Shown piece by piece: positions 6,363 through 13,687 of a stretch of DNA of 32,469 nucleotides (within the stretch, counting starts at the first letter, position 1; the number at the start of each line of letters is the position of its first letter). The position numbers and the translations under genes were made by a program. Origin of the DNA: Clostridia bacterium (lineage in GTDB: Bacteria > Bacillota_A > Clostridia > Oscillospirales > CAG-272); contig JAFVXK010000031.1 of NCBI GenBank assembly GCA_017501175.1, positions 1-32,469 on the forward strand, given 5' to 3'. The notes beneath the pieces were generated by a model. The model did no database searches. It worked only from the letters and a program-made list of their open reading frames with translations, and had not been told where the DNA came from.

Positions 6363-7688
6363 ATGAATACACCTATTTACGATTTTGTAAGAAAATATGC
6401 GAGCTCCAAGAGTATAAGAGCACATATGCCGGGACACAAAGGGGTCTCTCGTCTAGGTGTCGAGGGGCTCGATATCACCGAGATAACCGGAGCAGACAGT
6501 CTTTACGGCGTCGGTGGAATAATTGGGGAAAGCGAAAAGAACGCCTCGGCTCTTTTTGGCGCTCATACCCTTTATTCTACCGAGGGCTCGTCGCTTTCAA
6601 TCCGTGCGATGCTTGCAATGATTGCAAGGTATTCGGCGGGTTGCGGTAAAAAAGCAAAAATTCTCGTAGCGAGAAACGTCCACAAAAGCTTCGTTTACGG
6701 AGCGGCGCTCCTCGGAATTGAGATTGAGTGGATATGGGGCGACAGCTATCTTTCCTTTTCACTCGATTGCGACGAAATAGAGAAAAGAGTGTTAAAGTCA
6801 AGACCCTCTGCCGTATATATAACCTCACCTGATTATCTTGGAAGAATGGCTGACGTTGAGCGGATAGCAGAGGTGTGCCATAGACACGGAGCTTTATTTG
6901 CAGTAGATAACGCGCACGGAGCGTATTTGAAGTTTCTCGCGCCCTCGCGCCACCCTATCGACCTTGGGGCAGACCTCGTCTGCGACTCGGCGCACAAGAC
7001 GCTTCCTGTTCTCACCGGCGGCGGCTATTTGCATATATCAAAGAGAGCGCCAAAGGAGCTTCTTTCTTATGCTCGCACGTCAATGGAGCTTTTTGGCTCA
7101 ACCAGCCCCTCCTATCTCATACTTGAGTCGCTTGACCTTTGCAATAAGGAGTTATTCTGCGGCTATGCCGAAAGAATTTCAAGCTATGTCGAAAAAATAG
7201 AAAAATATACTCAAAAACTCAACACGGGTGGCTTCTCTTTGATTTCGGACGAGCCTTTTAAGATAACGATAGAGGCTAAAAAATACGGGTATTACGGATA
7301 CGAGCTTGGCGCGGCTCTTGAGAAGCGAGGTATATACCCCGAATTTTGTGACCGCGATTATCTCGTTCTTATGCTTACGCCTGACATCGAGGAAGCAGAT
7401 ATAAACAAAATAGTCTGCTCCTTGCTCTCTATACCGCGAAAGCCGGAAATAAAGGAAGAACCGCCGCGTCCTTCTGTGCTTGAGAGCGCTCTTGACGCAA
7501 AAGAAGCGGCACTTTCTCCCACGGAAGCCGTACCCGTGTTAAATTCTGCGGGCAGAATTCTTGCCTCTGCAAGTGTAGGCTGTCCGCCTGCCGTTCCTCT
7601 TGCCGTCTTGGGCGAGAGAATTGACGAGAAAACACGCGACGCCTTTATTTACTATGGTATAGAAAAGGTAACCGTGATAAAAGAATAG
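6363..7688 (+). CDS. Orn/Lys/Arg decarboxylase-family PLP enzyme (fold type I)
   Basis: The 441-residue protein shows HMPGHKG at 21-27, STEGSS at 72-77, VDNAHGA at 181-187 and DSAHKTL at 208-214, where K212 is the likely PLP Schiff-base lysine. It is the short Gram-positive form without the response-regulator-like wing domain; a C-terminal domain follows. Family members decarboxylate arginine, lysine or ornithine to polyamine precursors; the substrate cannot be read here. The ATG lies one base after the scfB stop, so it is translationally coupled to the SCIFF maturase. Whether it has a role in SCIFF biology or is a chance partner is unknown. Confidence 0.85.
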   Translation: MNTPIYDFVRKYASSKSIRAHMPGHKGVSRLGVEGLDITEITGADSLYGVGGIIGESEKNASALFGAHTLYSTEGSSLSIRAMLAMIARYSAGCGKKAKILVARNVHKSFVYGAALLGIEIEWIWGDSYLSFSLDCDEIEKRVLKSRPSAVYITSPDYLGRMADVERIAEVCHRHGALFAVDNAHGAYLKFLAPSRHPIDLGADLVCDSAHKTLPVLTGGGYLHISKRAPKELLSYARTSMELFGSTSPSYLILESLDLCNKELFCGYAERISSYVEKIEKYTQKLNTGGFSLISDEPFKITIEAKKYGYYGYELGAALEKRGIYPEFCDRDYLVLMLTPDIEEADINKIVCSLLSIPRKPEIKEEPPRPSVLESALDAKEAALSPTEAVPVLNSAGRILASASVGCPPAVPLAVLGERIDEKTRDAFIYYGIEKVTVIKE

Positions 7689-7689
7689 G

Positions 7690-7721
7690 AAAAGCAGACC
7701 GATTTTTGTCGGTCTGCTTTT
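7690..7721. terminator. Bidirectional terminator between the SCIFF operon and plsC
   Basis: A 13-bp stem 7690-7702/7709-7721, A-rich and T-rich at its ends so it works in both directions for the two convergent units. Confidence 0.85.
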
Positions 7722-7737
7722 AAATGTAAACCGTGAT

Positions 7738-9006
7738 TTACATTTTGCTTTTAACTATTTTGTAAAGCTCCTCGGTTGCAAGACGGGTTTTGGCAACGAT
7801 GTCCCTTTCTGTTTTCGGGAAGCAATAGTATTGCGCGTCTGCGTTTCCGATGCTTATAACGTCACCAACCTCGTACCAGTTGAAATCCGAATACAGACTG
7901 TACGAGGCGAGCGGCTTTTGCTCGTAGCTTAGCTTTCCGTCACAGCCGACAAGCCTGAAGCCGTCCTTTGTGTGCGTGAGCCTGCCTTCGCCAACGTGAT
8001 AAAGTCCGTAGGTGTCCACGGTCATTATTATATCTACGGGAACGTCCAGCTTGTAGCTTCCGTCCTCAAGCTCACGCCTAACCTCTTGCCGTTGCCATTC
8101 GTACCAGCTTGGAACGTGGTCAAACTCGGTATTTCCGTTTTCTGCGACGAGGTATCCGTATTCGTCAAGGGTGTATTTCTTGCCGCATTTCTTGCAGGTG
8201 AGTGTTATGCCTTCGCCGTGCATATATCCATCTGCCTTACAGGCGGGGCACTTGTAGAGCACGCGGTTGAGGTAATCCGCACGGAAGGGCTCGGAGATTT
8301 TTGTCTTCGTTTCCTTTTGCCACTTGAAGTTGTCGAAGCTAAATCTGTCGTTTACTATTTCGGATATCTCGGCATCGCTTTTAGACGCTACCTCCTCGGC
8401 AGAGAGAAGAAGCTCCTCGGTTGCGGAGACGTCGGCGCGCCTTACCTGCAGGTTATTATAGAGCGGGTCGCGGTGGAAGGCTCCGTACGTTCTTATCATA
8501 ACGACAGGCACACCGAGAAGCTTTATGCATTTTCCTATGGTATCGGGAAGAGGTGTTGCCGTGCCGTCAAAGGAGTAGCTCGCCTCAGGGAAAAGAACAA
8601 CAGAGCTTTTGAGCTTCTTAATTGCGTGCATCATATCGCGCACAAGCATTGGGTCGGAGATAAACTTCTTCGTTGGGATACAGCCAATTTCGTGCATCAG
8701 CCAATTTTTTCCTATAAAGCTGTCTGTCGTTGCAACGATATTGAAGGGACGCGGATACATAAGCGACGCCAAAATCTCCAAATCAATAAAGCTGGAGTGG
8801 TTCATAAGAACGAGGCAGGGCTCGCTTTTTTTGAGCAGGTTAATACCGATTTTTTCGCATTTGAAATGCGTTTTCATAAGGTCCGGAATAGCCGCGACCT
8901 TCATAAGTGTTCTGAAGAATATATTGGGTCTTATGGGTCTTTTGTGTTTTATAGGAGGCTTTGCCAAGACCTCTTCCAGTGACTTTTCGGTTACCTTTAT
9001 TTTCAT
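7738..9006 (-). CDS. PlsC-like acyltransferase with C-terminal zinc ribbon
   Basis: The N-terminal half is a 1-acylglycerol-phosphate acyltransferase-like domain: NHSSFID at 69-75 (HX4D, H70 and D75) and FPEASYS at 139-145. Typical members acylate lysophosphatidic acid in phospholipid synthesis. The protein is long (422 residues) for the family. Residues 253-274 hold a four-cysteine ribbon (C253, C256, C271, C274), followed by about 150 residues that I do not recognise. This extension may bind a partner or a different acceptor. It lies 64 bases downstream of tcdA on the same strand. AAAGGAACG precedes ATG. Confidence 0.8.
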   Translation of the reverse strand: MKIKVTEKSLEEVLAKPPIKHKRPIRPNIFFRTLMKVAAIPDLMKTHFKCEKIGINLLKKSEPCLVLMNHSSFIDLEILASLMYPRPFNIVATTDSFIGKNWLMHEIGCIPTKKFISDPMLVRDMMHAIKKLKSSVVLFPEASYSFDGTATPLPDTIGKCIKLLGVPVVMIRTYGAFHRDPLYNNLQVRRADVSATEELLLSAEEVASKSDAEISEIVNDRFSFDNFKWQKETKTKISEPFRADYLNRVLYKCPACKADGYMHGEGITLTCKKCGKKYTLDEYGYLVAENGNTEFDHVPSWYEWQRQEVRRELEDGSYKLDVPVDIIMTVDTYGLYHVGEGRLTHTKDGFRLVGCDGKLSYEQKPLASYSLYSDFNWYEVGDVISIGNADAQYYCFPKTERDIVAKTRLATEELYKIVKSKM

Positions 9007-9070
9007 AATTCGTTCCTTTTTTAGTCTATATAATAATGATATAACGAAAAACGCGGAAGTATTCTGGAAG

Positions 9071-9766
9071 TTAATTTATATCGGTCAAATCCTTTATGAC
9101 CTCACCTGCAATTATGAGACCGACAACCGACGGCACGAAGGAAATACTGCCGGGAGAGCGACCCGCGCTGAGCGCGGGGTGTATCGGAGGCTCTTTTGAA
9201 TAGACGGTTTTTAGAGATGCGATGCCTCGCCGTTTAAGCTCGGTACGCACGGCTTTCGCAAGAGGGCACACAGAGGTTTTGTATATATCGGCTACCTCAA
9301 AGCGCGTGGGGTCGAGCTTGTTGCCGGCACCCATTGATGAAATTATAGGCACATCGCACGCCTTTGCCCGAGAAATCAAGAGGATTTTACTTCTTACCGA
9401 ATCAATGGCGTCAACGACGTAGTCGTAGAGCGAAAGGTCAACCGTGTCAGCGTTATCCTCGCCATAAAATATCGGGAAGCTCACAACCCTGGCGTTAGGG
9501 TTTATGTCGGCAATCCTGTCGCGCATAACCTCTGTTTTGAGGCGTCCTACGGTAGAGTGAAGCGCTATAATCTGTCGGTTTATATTTGAAAGCGAAACTT
9601 TGTCCGAATCGAAAAGATGAAGCTCGCCGACACCTGCCCTTGCAAGTGCCTCGACTGCAAATCCGCCAACGCCCCCTACACCGAACACCGCTACCCGTGC
9701 TGAATTAAGTTTGTTCACAGCCTCTTTGCCGAGCATCATTTCAGTTCTTGAAAATTGGTTTTCCAT
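9071..9766 (-). CDS. tcdA: tRNA threonylcarbamoyladenosine dehydratase (TcdA/CsdL, ThiF/E1 family)
   Basis: The 231-residue protein carries the ThiF/E1 adenylation fold: ATP loop GVGGVGG at 29-35, DSD at 53-55, and NINRQ at 61-65. Length and motifs fit TcdA, which makes the cyclic form of t6A at position 37 of ANN-reading tRNAs. A second reading as a general E1-like adenylating enzyme is less likely, because no sulfur-carrier protein is near. It is the first gene of a two-gene unit with the acyltransferase. Confidence 0.85.
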   Translation of the reverse strand: MENQFSRTEMMLGKEAVNKLNSARVAVFGVGGVGGFAVEALARAGVGELHLFDSDKVSLSNINRQIIALHSTVGRLKTEVMRDRIADINPNARVVSFPIFYGEDNADTVDLSLYDYVVDAIDSVRSKILLISRAKACDVPIISSMGAGNKLDPTRFEVADIYKTSVCPLAKAVRTELKRRGIASLKTVYSKEPPIHPALSAGRSPGSISFVPSVVGLIIAGEVIKDLTDIN

Positions 9767-9860
9767 ATTAGCTCCGTCGTGGTGAAATGTAAATGTTTCT
9801 TTACATAATTTGCTGCTTTTTTGTTTGTTTTCCTCAAAGTGCGGAAAACTTCATAAATAT

Positions 9861-9889
9861 ATTATACATATAAAAGCAAAGATTGTCAA
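9861..9889 (-). promoter_or_regulatory. Promoter of tcdA-plsC
   Basis: Minus strand TTGACA (9884-9889), 17-bp spacer, TATAAT (9861-9866). About 95 bases of leader remain before the ATG; no structure stands out. Confidence 0.8.
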
Positions 9890-9896
9890 CAAGCAC

Positions 9897-9925
9897 TTGA
9901 TTTATTGAAACAAATTTGATACAAT
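9897..9925 (+). promoter_or_regulatory. Promoter of yifB/comM
   Basis: TTGATT (9897-9902), 17-bp spacer, TACAAT (9920-9925). Confidence 0.6.
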
Positions 9926-9967
9926 AGTATTGTCATTTGATAAGACCTTTTGAAGATAGGAGAAGAT

Positions 9968-11512
9968 ATGCTATCTAAGATATATTCCTCTGGTGTCATG
10001 GGAATTGACGGCTTTGAGGTTATCGTTGAGTGCAGCGCGTGGAACAGGATACCTCGCTTTGAGCTTGTAGGACTTCCCGACACCGCAGTAAAGGAAGCGA
10101 AGAACAGGGTTCAGTCTGCTTGCGAGAACAGCGGATTTAGATTTCCCGCGCTTGATATAATGATAAACCTCGCTCCCGCAGACGTAAAGAAGGAAGGCAC
10201 GGCGTTTGACCTTGCTATAATTACAGCGATACTTCAGAGCGACGGAATAATACCCCGCACGCTCGACCTTGCCGATAAATGCTTTGTTGGAGAGCTTTCG
10301 CTTTCGGGCGAGCTAAGGGGTGTCAAGGGCGTGCTTTCTATGGCGGTAAGCGCTCGCGCGCTTGGTCGGCGCGAGATTTTCGTTCCTACGGAAAACGCCG
10401 GCGAGGCAGCCGTTGTAGAGGGCATAACAGTTTATCCCGTAAAAACGCTTCGACAGCTTATAAACCATCTTCGCGACGAGGAGCTTATCACGCCTATGGA
10501 GTACGAGGGCGGAAAATTCGACCTCTCGGCAAGGACGCCAAAGCTTGATTTTGCCGACGTGCGCGGTCAGCTAAAGGCAAAGCGCGCGCTTGAGATTGCT
10601 GCGGCGGGCGGTCACAACGTCCTGATGATAGGACCGCCCGGCACGGGAAAATCTATGCTCGCCAAAAGGCTTCCGTCGATACTTCCCGATATGACCTTTG
10701 ACGAGGCAATAGAAACGACTAAAATACATTCGGTATCAGGAAGATTGAAGGGCAATCTCATAACCGAGAGAACCTTCCGCTCACCTCATCACACGGTCAG
10801 TATGCCCGGTCTTATTGGTGGCGGAACTTACCCGAAGCCCGGCGAAATATCGCTCGCGCATAACGGCGTTCTCTTTCTTGACGAGCTTCCCGAGTTCTCA
10901 AAAACAACCACCGAGTCGCTTCGCCAGCCGCTTGAGGACGGAGTGGTTACCGTGACGCGCGCGGCGGCAAAAATCACCTACCCCGCATCGTTTATGCTTG
11001 TTTGCGCTATGAACCCTTGCAGATGCGGTTACTTTGGCGACTCATCGCGGCAGTGCAGCTGTACTCCGCAGTCGGTATCAAAATATCTTGAAAAGGTCAG
11101 CGGACCTCTCCTTGACAGAATTGACATACAAATAGAGCTTCCCTCGGTTTCCTACGATGAGATTTCGGGAAAGGCTGCCGCGGGTGAGCCCTCGGCGAAA
11201 ATCAGAGAGCGCGTCAATAGGGCAAGGGAGTTTTCTTCGAAAAGATTTAGAGCAAAGGGCGATAATCCATCGCTTCTCAACGCTAATATGCCAGCAGAAA
11301 TGCTCCGCCGACACTGTGTTCTCGACGACGAGGCATCGGAGCTTCTGCGCGATGCCTTTGAAACGCTCGGTCTTTCGGCGAGAGGCCACGACAGAGTTCT
11401 CCGCGTCGCCCGTACCATAGCCGACCTCGACGGCTCGGAGGTCGTTAATGCCGACCACGTAGCCGAGGCGATTATGTATAGAACACTCGATAGAAAATAT
11501 TGGCATAGATAA
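9968..11512 (+). CDS. YifB/ComM family Mg-chelatase-like AAA+ ATPase
   Basis: The 514-residue protein has the N-terminal ChlI/Lon S5-like domain (1-190) and an AAA+ module with Walker A GPPGTGKS at 222-229 and Walker B VLFLDE at 301-306. The family CRCGYFG...CSC cysteines are near 351-365, and a C-terminal Mg-chelatase domain follows. ComM-type proteins are helicases that aid branch migration during natural transformation; YifB has a broader distribution and unclear role. I choose ATG 9968 over an upstream TTG (9950), because AGGAG sits five bases before it and family proteins begin MLSKIYS. Confidence 0.9.
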   Translation: MLSKIYSSGVMGIDGFEVIVECSAWNRIPRFELVGLPDTAVKEAKNRVQSACENSGFRFPALDIMINLAPADVKKEGTAFDLAIITAILQSDGIIPRTLDLADKCFVGELSLSGELRGVKGVLSMAVSARALGRREIFVPTENAGEAAVVEGITVYPVKTLRQLINHLRDEELITPMEYEGGKFDLSARTPKLDFADVRGQLKAKRALEIAAAGGHNVLMIGPPGTGKSMLAKRLPSILPDMTFDEAIETTKIHSVSGRLKGNLITERTFRSPHHTVSMPGLIGGGTYPKPGEISLAHNGVLFLDELPEFSKTTTESLRQPLEDGVVTVTRAAAKITYPASFMLVCAMNPCRCGYFGDSSRQCSCTPQSVSKYLEKVSGPLLDRIDIQIELPSVSYDEISGKAAAGEPSAKIRERVNRAREFSSKRFRAKGDNPSLLNANMPAEMLRRHCVLDDEASELLRDAFETLGLSARGHDRVLRVARTIADLDGSEVVNADHVAEAIMYRTLDRKYWHR

Positions 11513-11537
11513 ATTTCGAGCTTTTCGAAAATTTCTA

Positions 11538-11566
11538 TTGACAAAAGTTAAAAAGCGTAGTATAAT
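11538..11566 (+). promoter_or_regulatory. Promoter of the T-box/trpB unit
   Basis: TTGACA (11538-11543), 17-bp spacer, TATAAT (11561-11566). Confidence 0.9.
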
Positions 11567-11574
11567 CATTTCAT

Positions 11575-11830
11575 AAACCGATGAGGAAGAGTAGTAGGCA
11601 GCGATTTCGTCTTACAGAGAGCCCGAGGCGATGAGAACGGGTATTCGAAGGCTGGTTGAATGGACTTCCGAGGGCGCACCGAAAGCTCCGCGCGAGTAGG
11701 CTGCGACGGCTGACGGCCGTTATACCGTACTGTGTATTGTTGTACATAAGAGGAGGCTCGTGCTTCGAAAATCGGGTGGCACCGCGTTTATTCGCCCCGA
11801 GTGTAGCGTTTTCGCTATGCTCGGGTTTTT
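11575..11830 (+). promoter_or_regulatory. T-box riboswitch with tryptophan specifier
   Basis: Stem I elements are present (GAGGAAGAGTAGTA, AGAGAG, and the specifier loop GAA-TGG-ACTTCCGAG). The specifier codon is TGG at 11661-11663, which reads tRNA-Trp. The T-box core GGGTGGCACCGCG is at 11774-11786. A 13-bp terminator (11796-11808/11813-11825, T-tail) follows. Uncharged tRNA-Trp should stabilise the antiterminator and allow trpB transcription. Confidence 0.95.
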
Positions 11831-11856
11831 GTTTTGAGCCTTCGGAAAGGATTTTT

Positions 11857-11892
11857 ATGAAAAACTTAACTAAGCGATGGCGCGAGAATTGA
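11857..11892 (+). CDS. Possible 11-codon leader peptide containing Trp
   Basis: An ATG with a GGAAAGG ribosome binding site opens an 11-residue frame, [11 protein letters not shown], just after the T-box terminator. It contains one TGG codon. A GATGGC/GCCATC dyad (about 11875-11914) overlaps its end. It could be a leader peptide or chance; one Trp codon is weak evidence. Confidence 0.25.
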   Translation: MKNLTKRWREN

Positions 11893-11944
11893 TTTTATCA
11901 CCCAATGCCATCATATCTTAATAAAACGAAAAGAGGAAGTAAAA

Positions 11945-13186
11945 ATGAAAAGCTATAAGGATTTTGATAATTATTTAAAGAATTTTCCCGATAATAAGGG
12001 CTACTTCGGTGAGTTTGGCGGAGCGTATCTTCCGCCCGAGCTTGCAAAGGCATTTGCCGAGGCAGACAGCGCGTATGAGGCTATATGCCACTCGGCGCAG
12101 TTTATAAACGAGCTTCGCAGAATAAGAAAGGAATTCCAGGGAAGACCCACCCCCGTGTATCACTGTGAGCGTCTTTCGAAGCTCTTCGGTAACTGCCAGA
12201 TATACTTAAAGCGCGAGGACCTAAACCACACGGGAGCGCATAAGCTCAATCACTGTATGGGAGAGGGACTTCTCGCAAAGTATATGGGCAAAAAGAAGAT
12301 AATTGCCGAAACCGGCGCAGGTCAGCACGGAGTTGCACTTGCTACGGCGGCGGCATATTTCGGACTTGAGTGCGACATCTATATGGGCGAGGTCGATATT
12401 GCAAAGCAGCACCCCAACGTCATCAGAATGAAGATGCTCGGCGCAAACGTCATTCCCGTTACGCACGGACTCAAAACGCTGAAGGAGGCGGTTGATGCAG
12501 CCTTTGACGCCTACCTCAAGGAGTACGACAATGCGATATATTGCATAGGCTCGGCGCTCGGCCCGCACCCCTTCCCGAAAATCGTCCGTGACTTCCAGTC
12601 GATAATCGGCATCGAGGCAAGAGAGCAGTTCCTCGATATGACGGGTAATCTTCCCGACGCCGTTTGCGCCTGTGTTGGCGGCGGCTCGAATTCCATAGGT
12701 ACTTTTGTGCCCTTCCTTGCCGACCCCGTTGAGATTTACGGCGTTGAGCCGCTTGGCAGAGGCTCGAATGTCGGCGACCACGCTGCAACTATGGCATACG
12801 GTAAGCGCGGCAGAATTCACGGCTTTGATACCTACGTCCTCGCCGACGATGAGGGCGAGCCGCTCCCCGTGTATTCGATAGCCAGCGGACTTGACTATCC
12901 CGGCGTCGGACCTGAGCACGCATACCTCAGAGATGCAGGCAGAGTTAACTACGTCACCGCTTCTGATGACGAGGCGATGGAAGCCTTCTTCCTTCTCTCG
13001 CGCTACGAGGGAATTATCCCTGCCGTCGAGTCCTCGCACGCCGTTGCCTACGCGATAAAGTACGCAAAGGAGCACGGCTCAGGCTCAATCCTCGCAACCC
13101 TCTCTGGCAGAGGCGATAAGGACATCGACTACGTCTATGAGAACTACGGCACAGGCGAGCAGTTTATGGAGAAGTACAAGAAGTAA
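11945..13186 (+). CDS. trpB: Tryptophan synthase beta chain
   Basis: The 413-residue protein shows the TrpB hallmarks: FGGAYLP near 24-30, NHTGAHKLN with PLP lysine K100, ETGAGQHG with catalytic Glu 121, and the phosphate-binding GGGSNSIG loop. It condenses indole (normally channelled from TrpA) with serine to give tryptophan. No trpA or other trp gene is adjacent, so it may pair with a distant TrpA or salvage free indole. Expression is under the Trp-specific T-box. GAGGAAG precedes ATG. Confidence 0.95.
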   Translation: MKSYKDFDNYLKNFPDNKGYFGEFGGAYLPPELAKAFAEADSAYEAICHSAQFINELRRIRKEFQGRPTPVYHCERLSKLFGNCQIYLKREDLNHTGAHKLNHCMGEGLLAKYMGKKKIIAETGAGQHGVALATAAAYFGLECDIYMGEVDIAKQHPNVIRMKMLGANVIPVTHGLKTLKEAVDAAFDAYLKEYDNAIYCIGSALGPHPFPKIVRDFQSIIGIEAREQFLDMTGNLPDAVCACVGGGSNSIGTFVPFLADPVEIYGVEPLGRGSNVGDHAATMAYGKRGRIHGFDTYVLADDEGEPLPVYSIASGLDYPGVGPEHAYLRDAGRVNYVTASDDEAMEAFFLLSRYEGIIPAVESSHAVAYAIKYAKEHGSGSILATLSGRGDKDIDYVYENYGTGEQFMEKYKK

Positions 13187-13220
13187 GGCGAAATTCAACA
13201 CGCCCCCACACTAAATAGAG

Positions 13221-13247
13221 AAAAAGCAGGCAAATGCCTGCTTTTTT
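13221..13247. terminator. Terminator after trpB, likely bidirectional
   Basis: Stem 13221-13230/13237-13246 with A- and T-rich ends. It separates trpB from the convergent XRE gene. Confidence 0.85.
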
Positions 13248-13261
13248 CGTTTTTTATATCA

Positions 13262-13549
13262 TTATCTGTTTTTGAAGCATTCTATAAGTCGCATTAAAGT
13301 TTCCCGTTCTTCGTTAGTAAGACCGGAAATATCCACAAGAAGTCTGTCGTCAAGACAAAGAAGGTAGTCGGAACTTACGTTGAAGATTTTTGTCAGCTCT
13401 ATAATATTTGTGAGCGACGGTACAGCGATTGACATCTCCCAACCGTTCACAGCACTTCGTGAAATCCCAAGCTTTTTTGCAAGATAGGTTTGTGTGTATC
13501 CAAGTTTATCTCTCAAATATTTTATACGCTCTCCAACATTATTTATCAT
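13262..13549 (-). CDS. XRE-family HTH regulator
   Basis: The 95-residue protein has a Cro/C1 HTH domain at about 7-61 (GERIKYLRDKLGYTQTYLAK, then SRSAVNGWEM). A short helical tail, LTNEERETLMRLIECFK, follows. It is divergent from the BspA-type lipoprotein and may control it. AGGAGG lies 12 bases before the ATG, slightly far but the only clear site. Promoter on the minus strand: ATGACA (13599-13604), 17 bp, TAAAAT (13576-13581). Confidence 0.9.
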   Translation of the reverse strand: MINNVGERIKYLRDKLGYTQTYLAKKLGISRSAVNGWEMSIAVPSLTNIIELTKIFNVSSDYLLCLDDRLLVDISGLTNEERETLMRLIECFKNR

Positions 13550-13582
13550 AATTAATTCCGTCCTCCTATAAGTATATTTTAG

Positions 13583-13620
13583 CTTATCCTAATTGATTTG
13601 TCATAATCATAAATGATAAG
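13583..13620. promoter_or_regulatory. Possible operator region between XRE and lipoprotein genes
   Basis: Contains the palindrome ATCAT-AA-ATGAT at 13606-13617 and spaced CTTATC/GATAAG halves (13583-13588, 13615-13620). The first lies just outside the XRE -35 and ten bases before the lipoprotein -35. Role as an operator is inferred. Confidence 0.35.
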
Positions 13621-13626
13621 CAATAC

Positions 13627-13655
13627 TTGACAAATATCTAAATGAGTGCTATAAT
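13627..13655 (+). promoter_or_regulatory. Promoter of the BspA-type lipoprotein
   Basis: TTGACA (13627-13632), 17-bp spacer, TATAAT (13650-13655). Confidence 0.85.
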
Positions 13656-13687
13656 TAAGCATCTAAAAATATTTACGGAGCAGAGAA

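Noticed and set aside
7972..8982. 336-residue open frame antisense to the acyltransferase
   Set aside because: The minus-strand gene has clear HX4D and zinc-ribbon motifs; this frame has none and is a shadow of its codon bias.
11656..11892. 78-residue open frame through the T-box leader
   Set aside because: It translates the specifier loop and terminator of a functional riboswitch. Only the last 11 codons have their own ribosome binding site, listed separately at low confidence.
12221..13075. 284-residue open frame antisense to trpB
   Set aside because: TrpB motifs on the sense strand are unambiguous.
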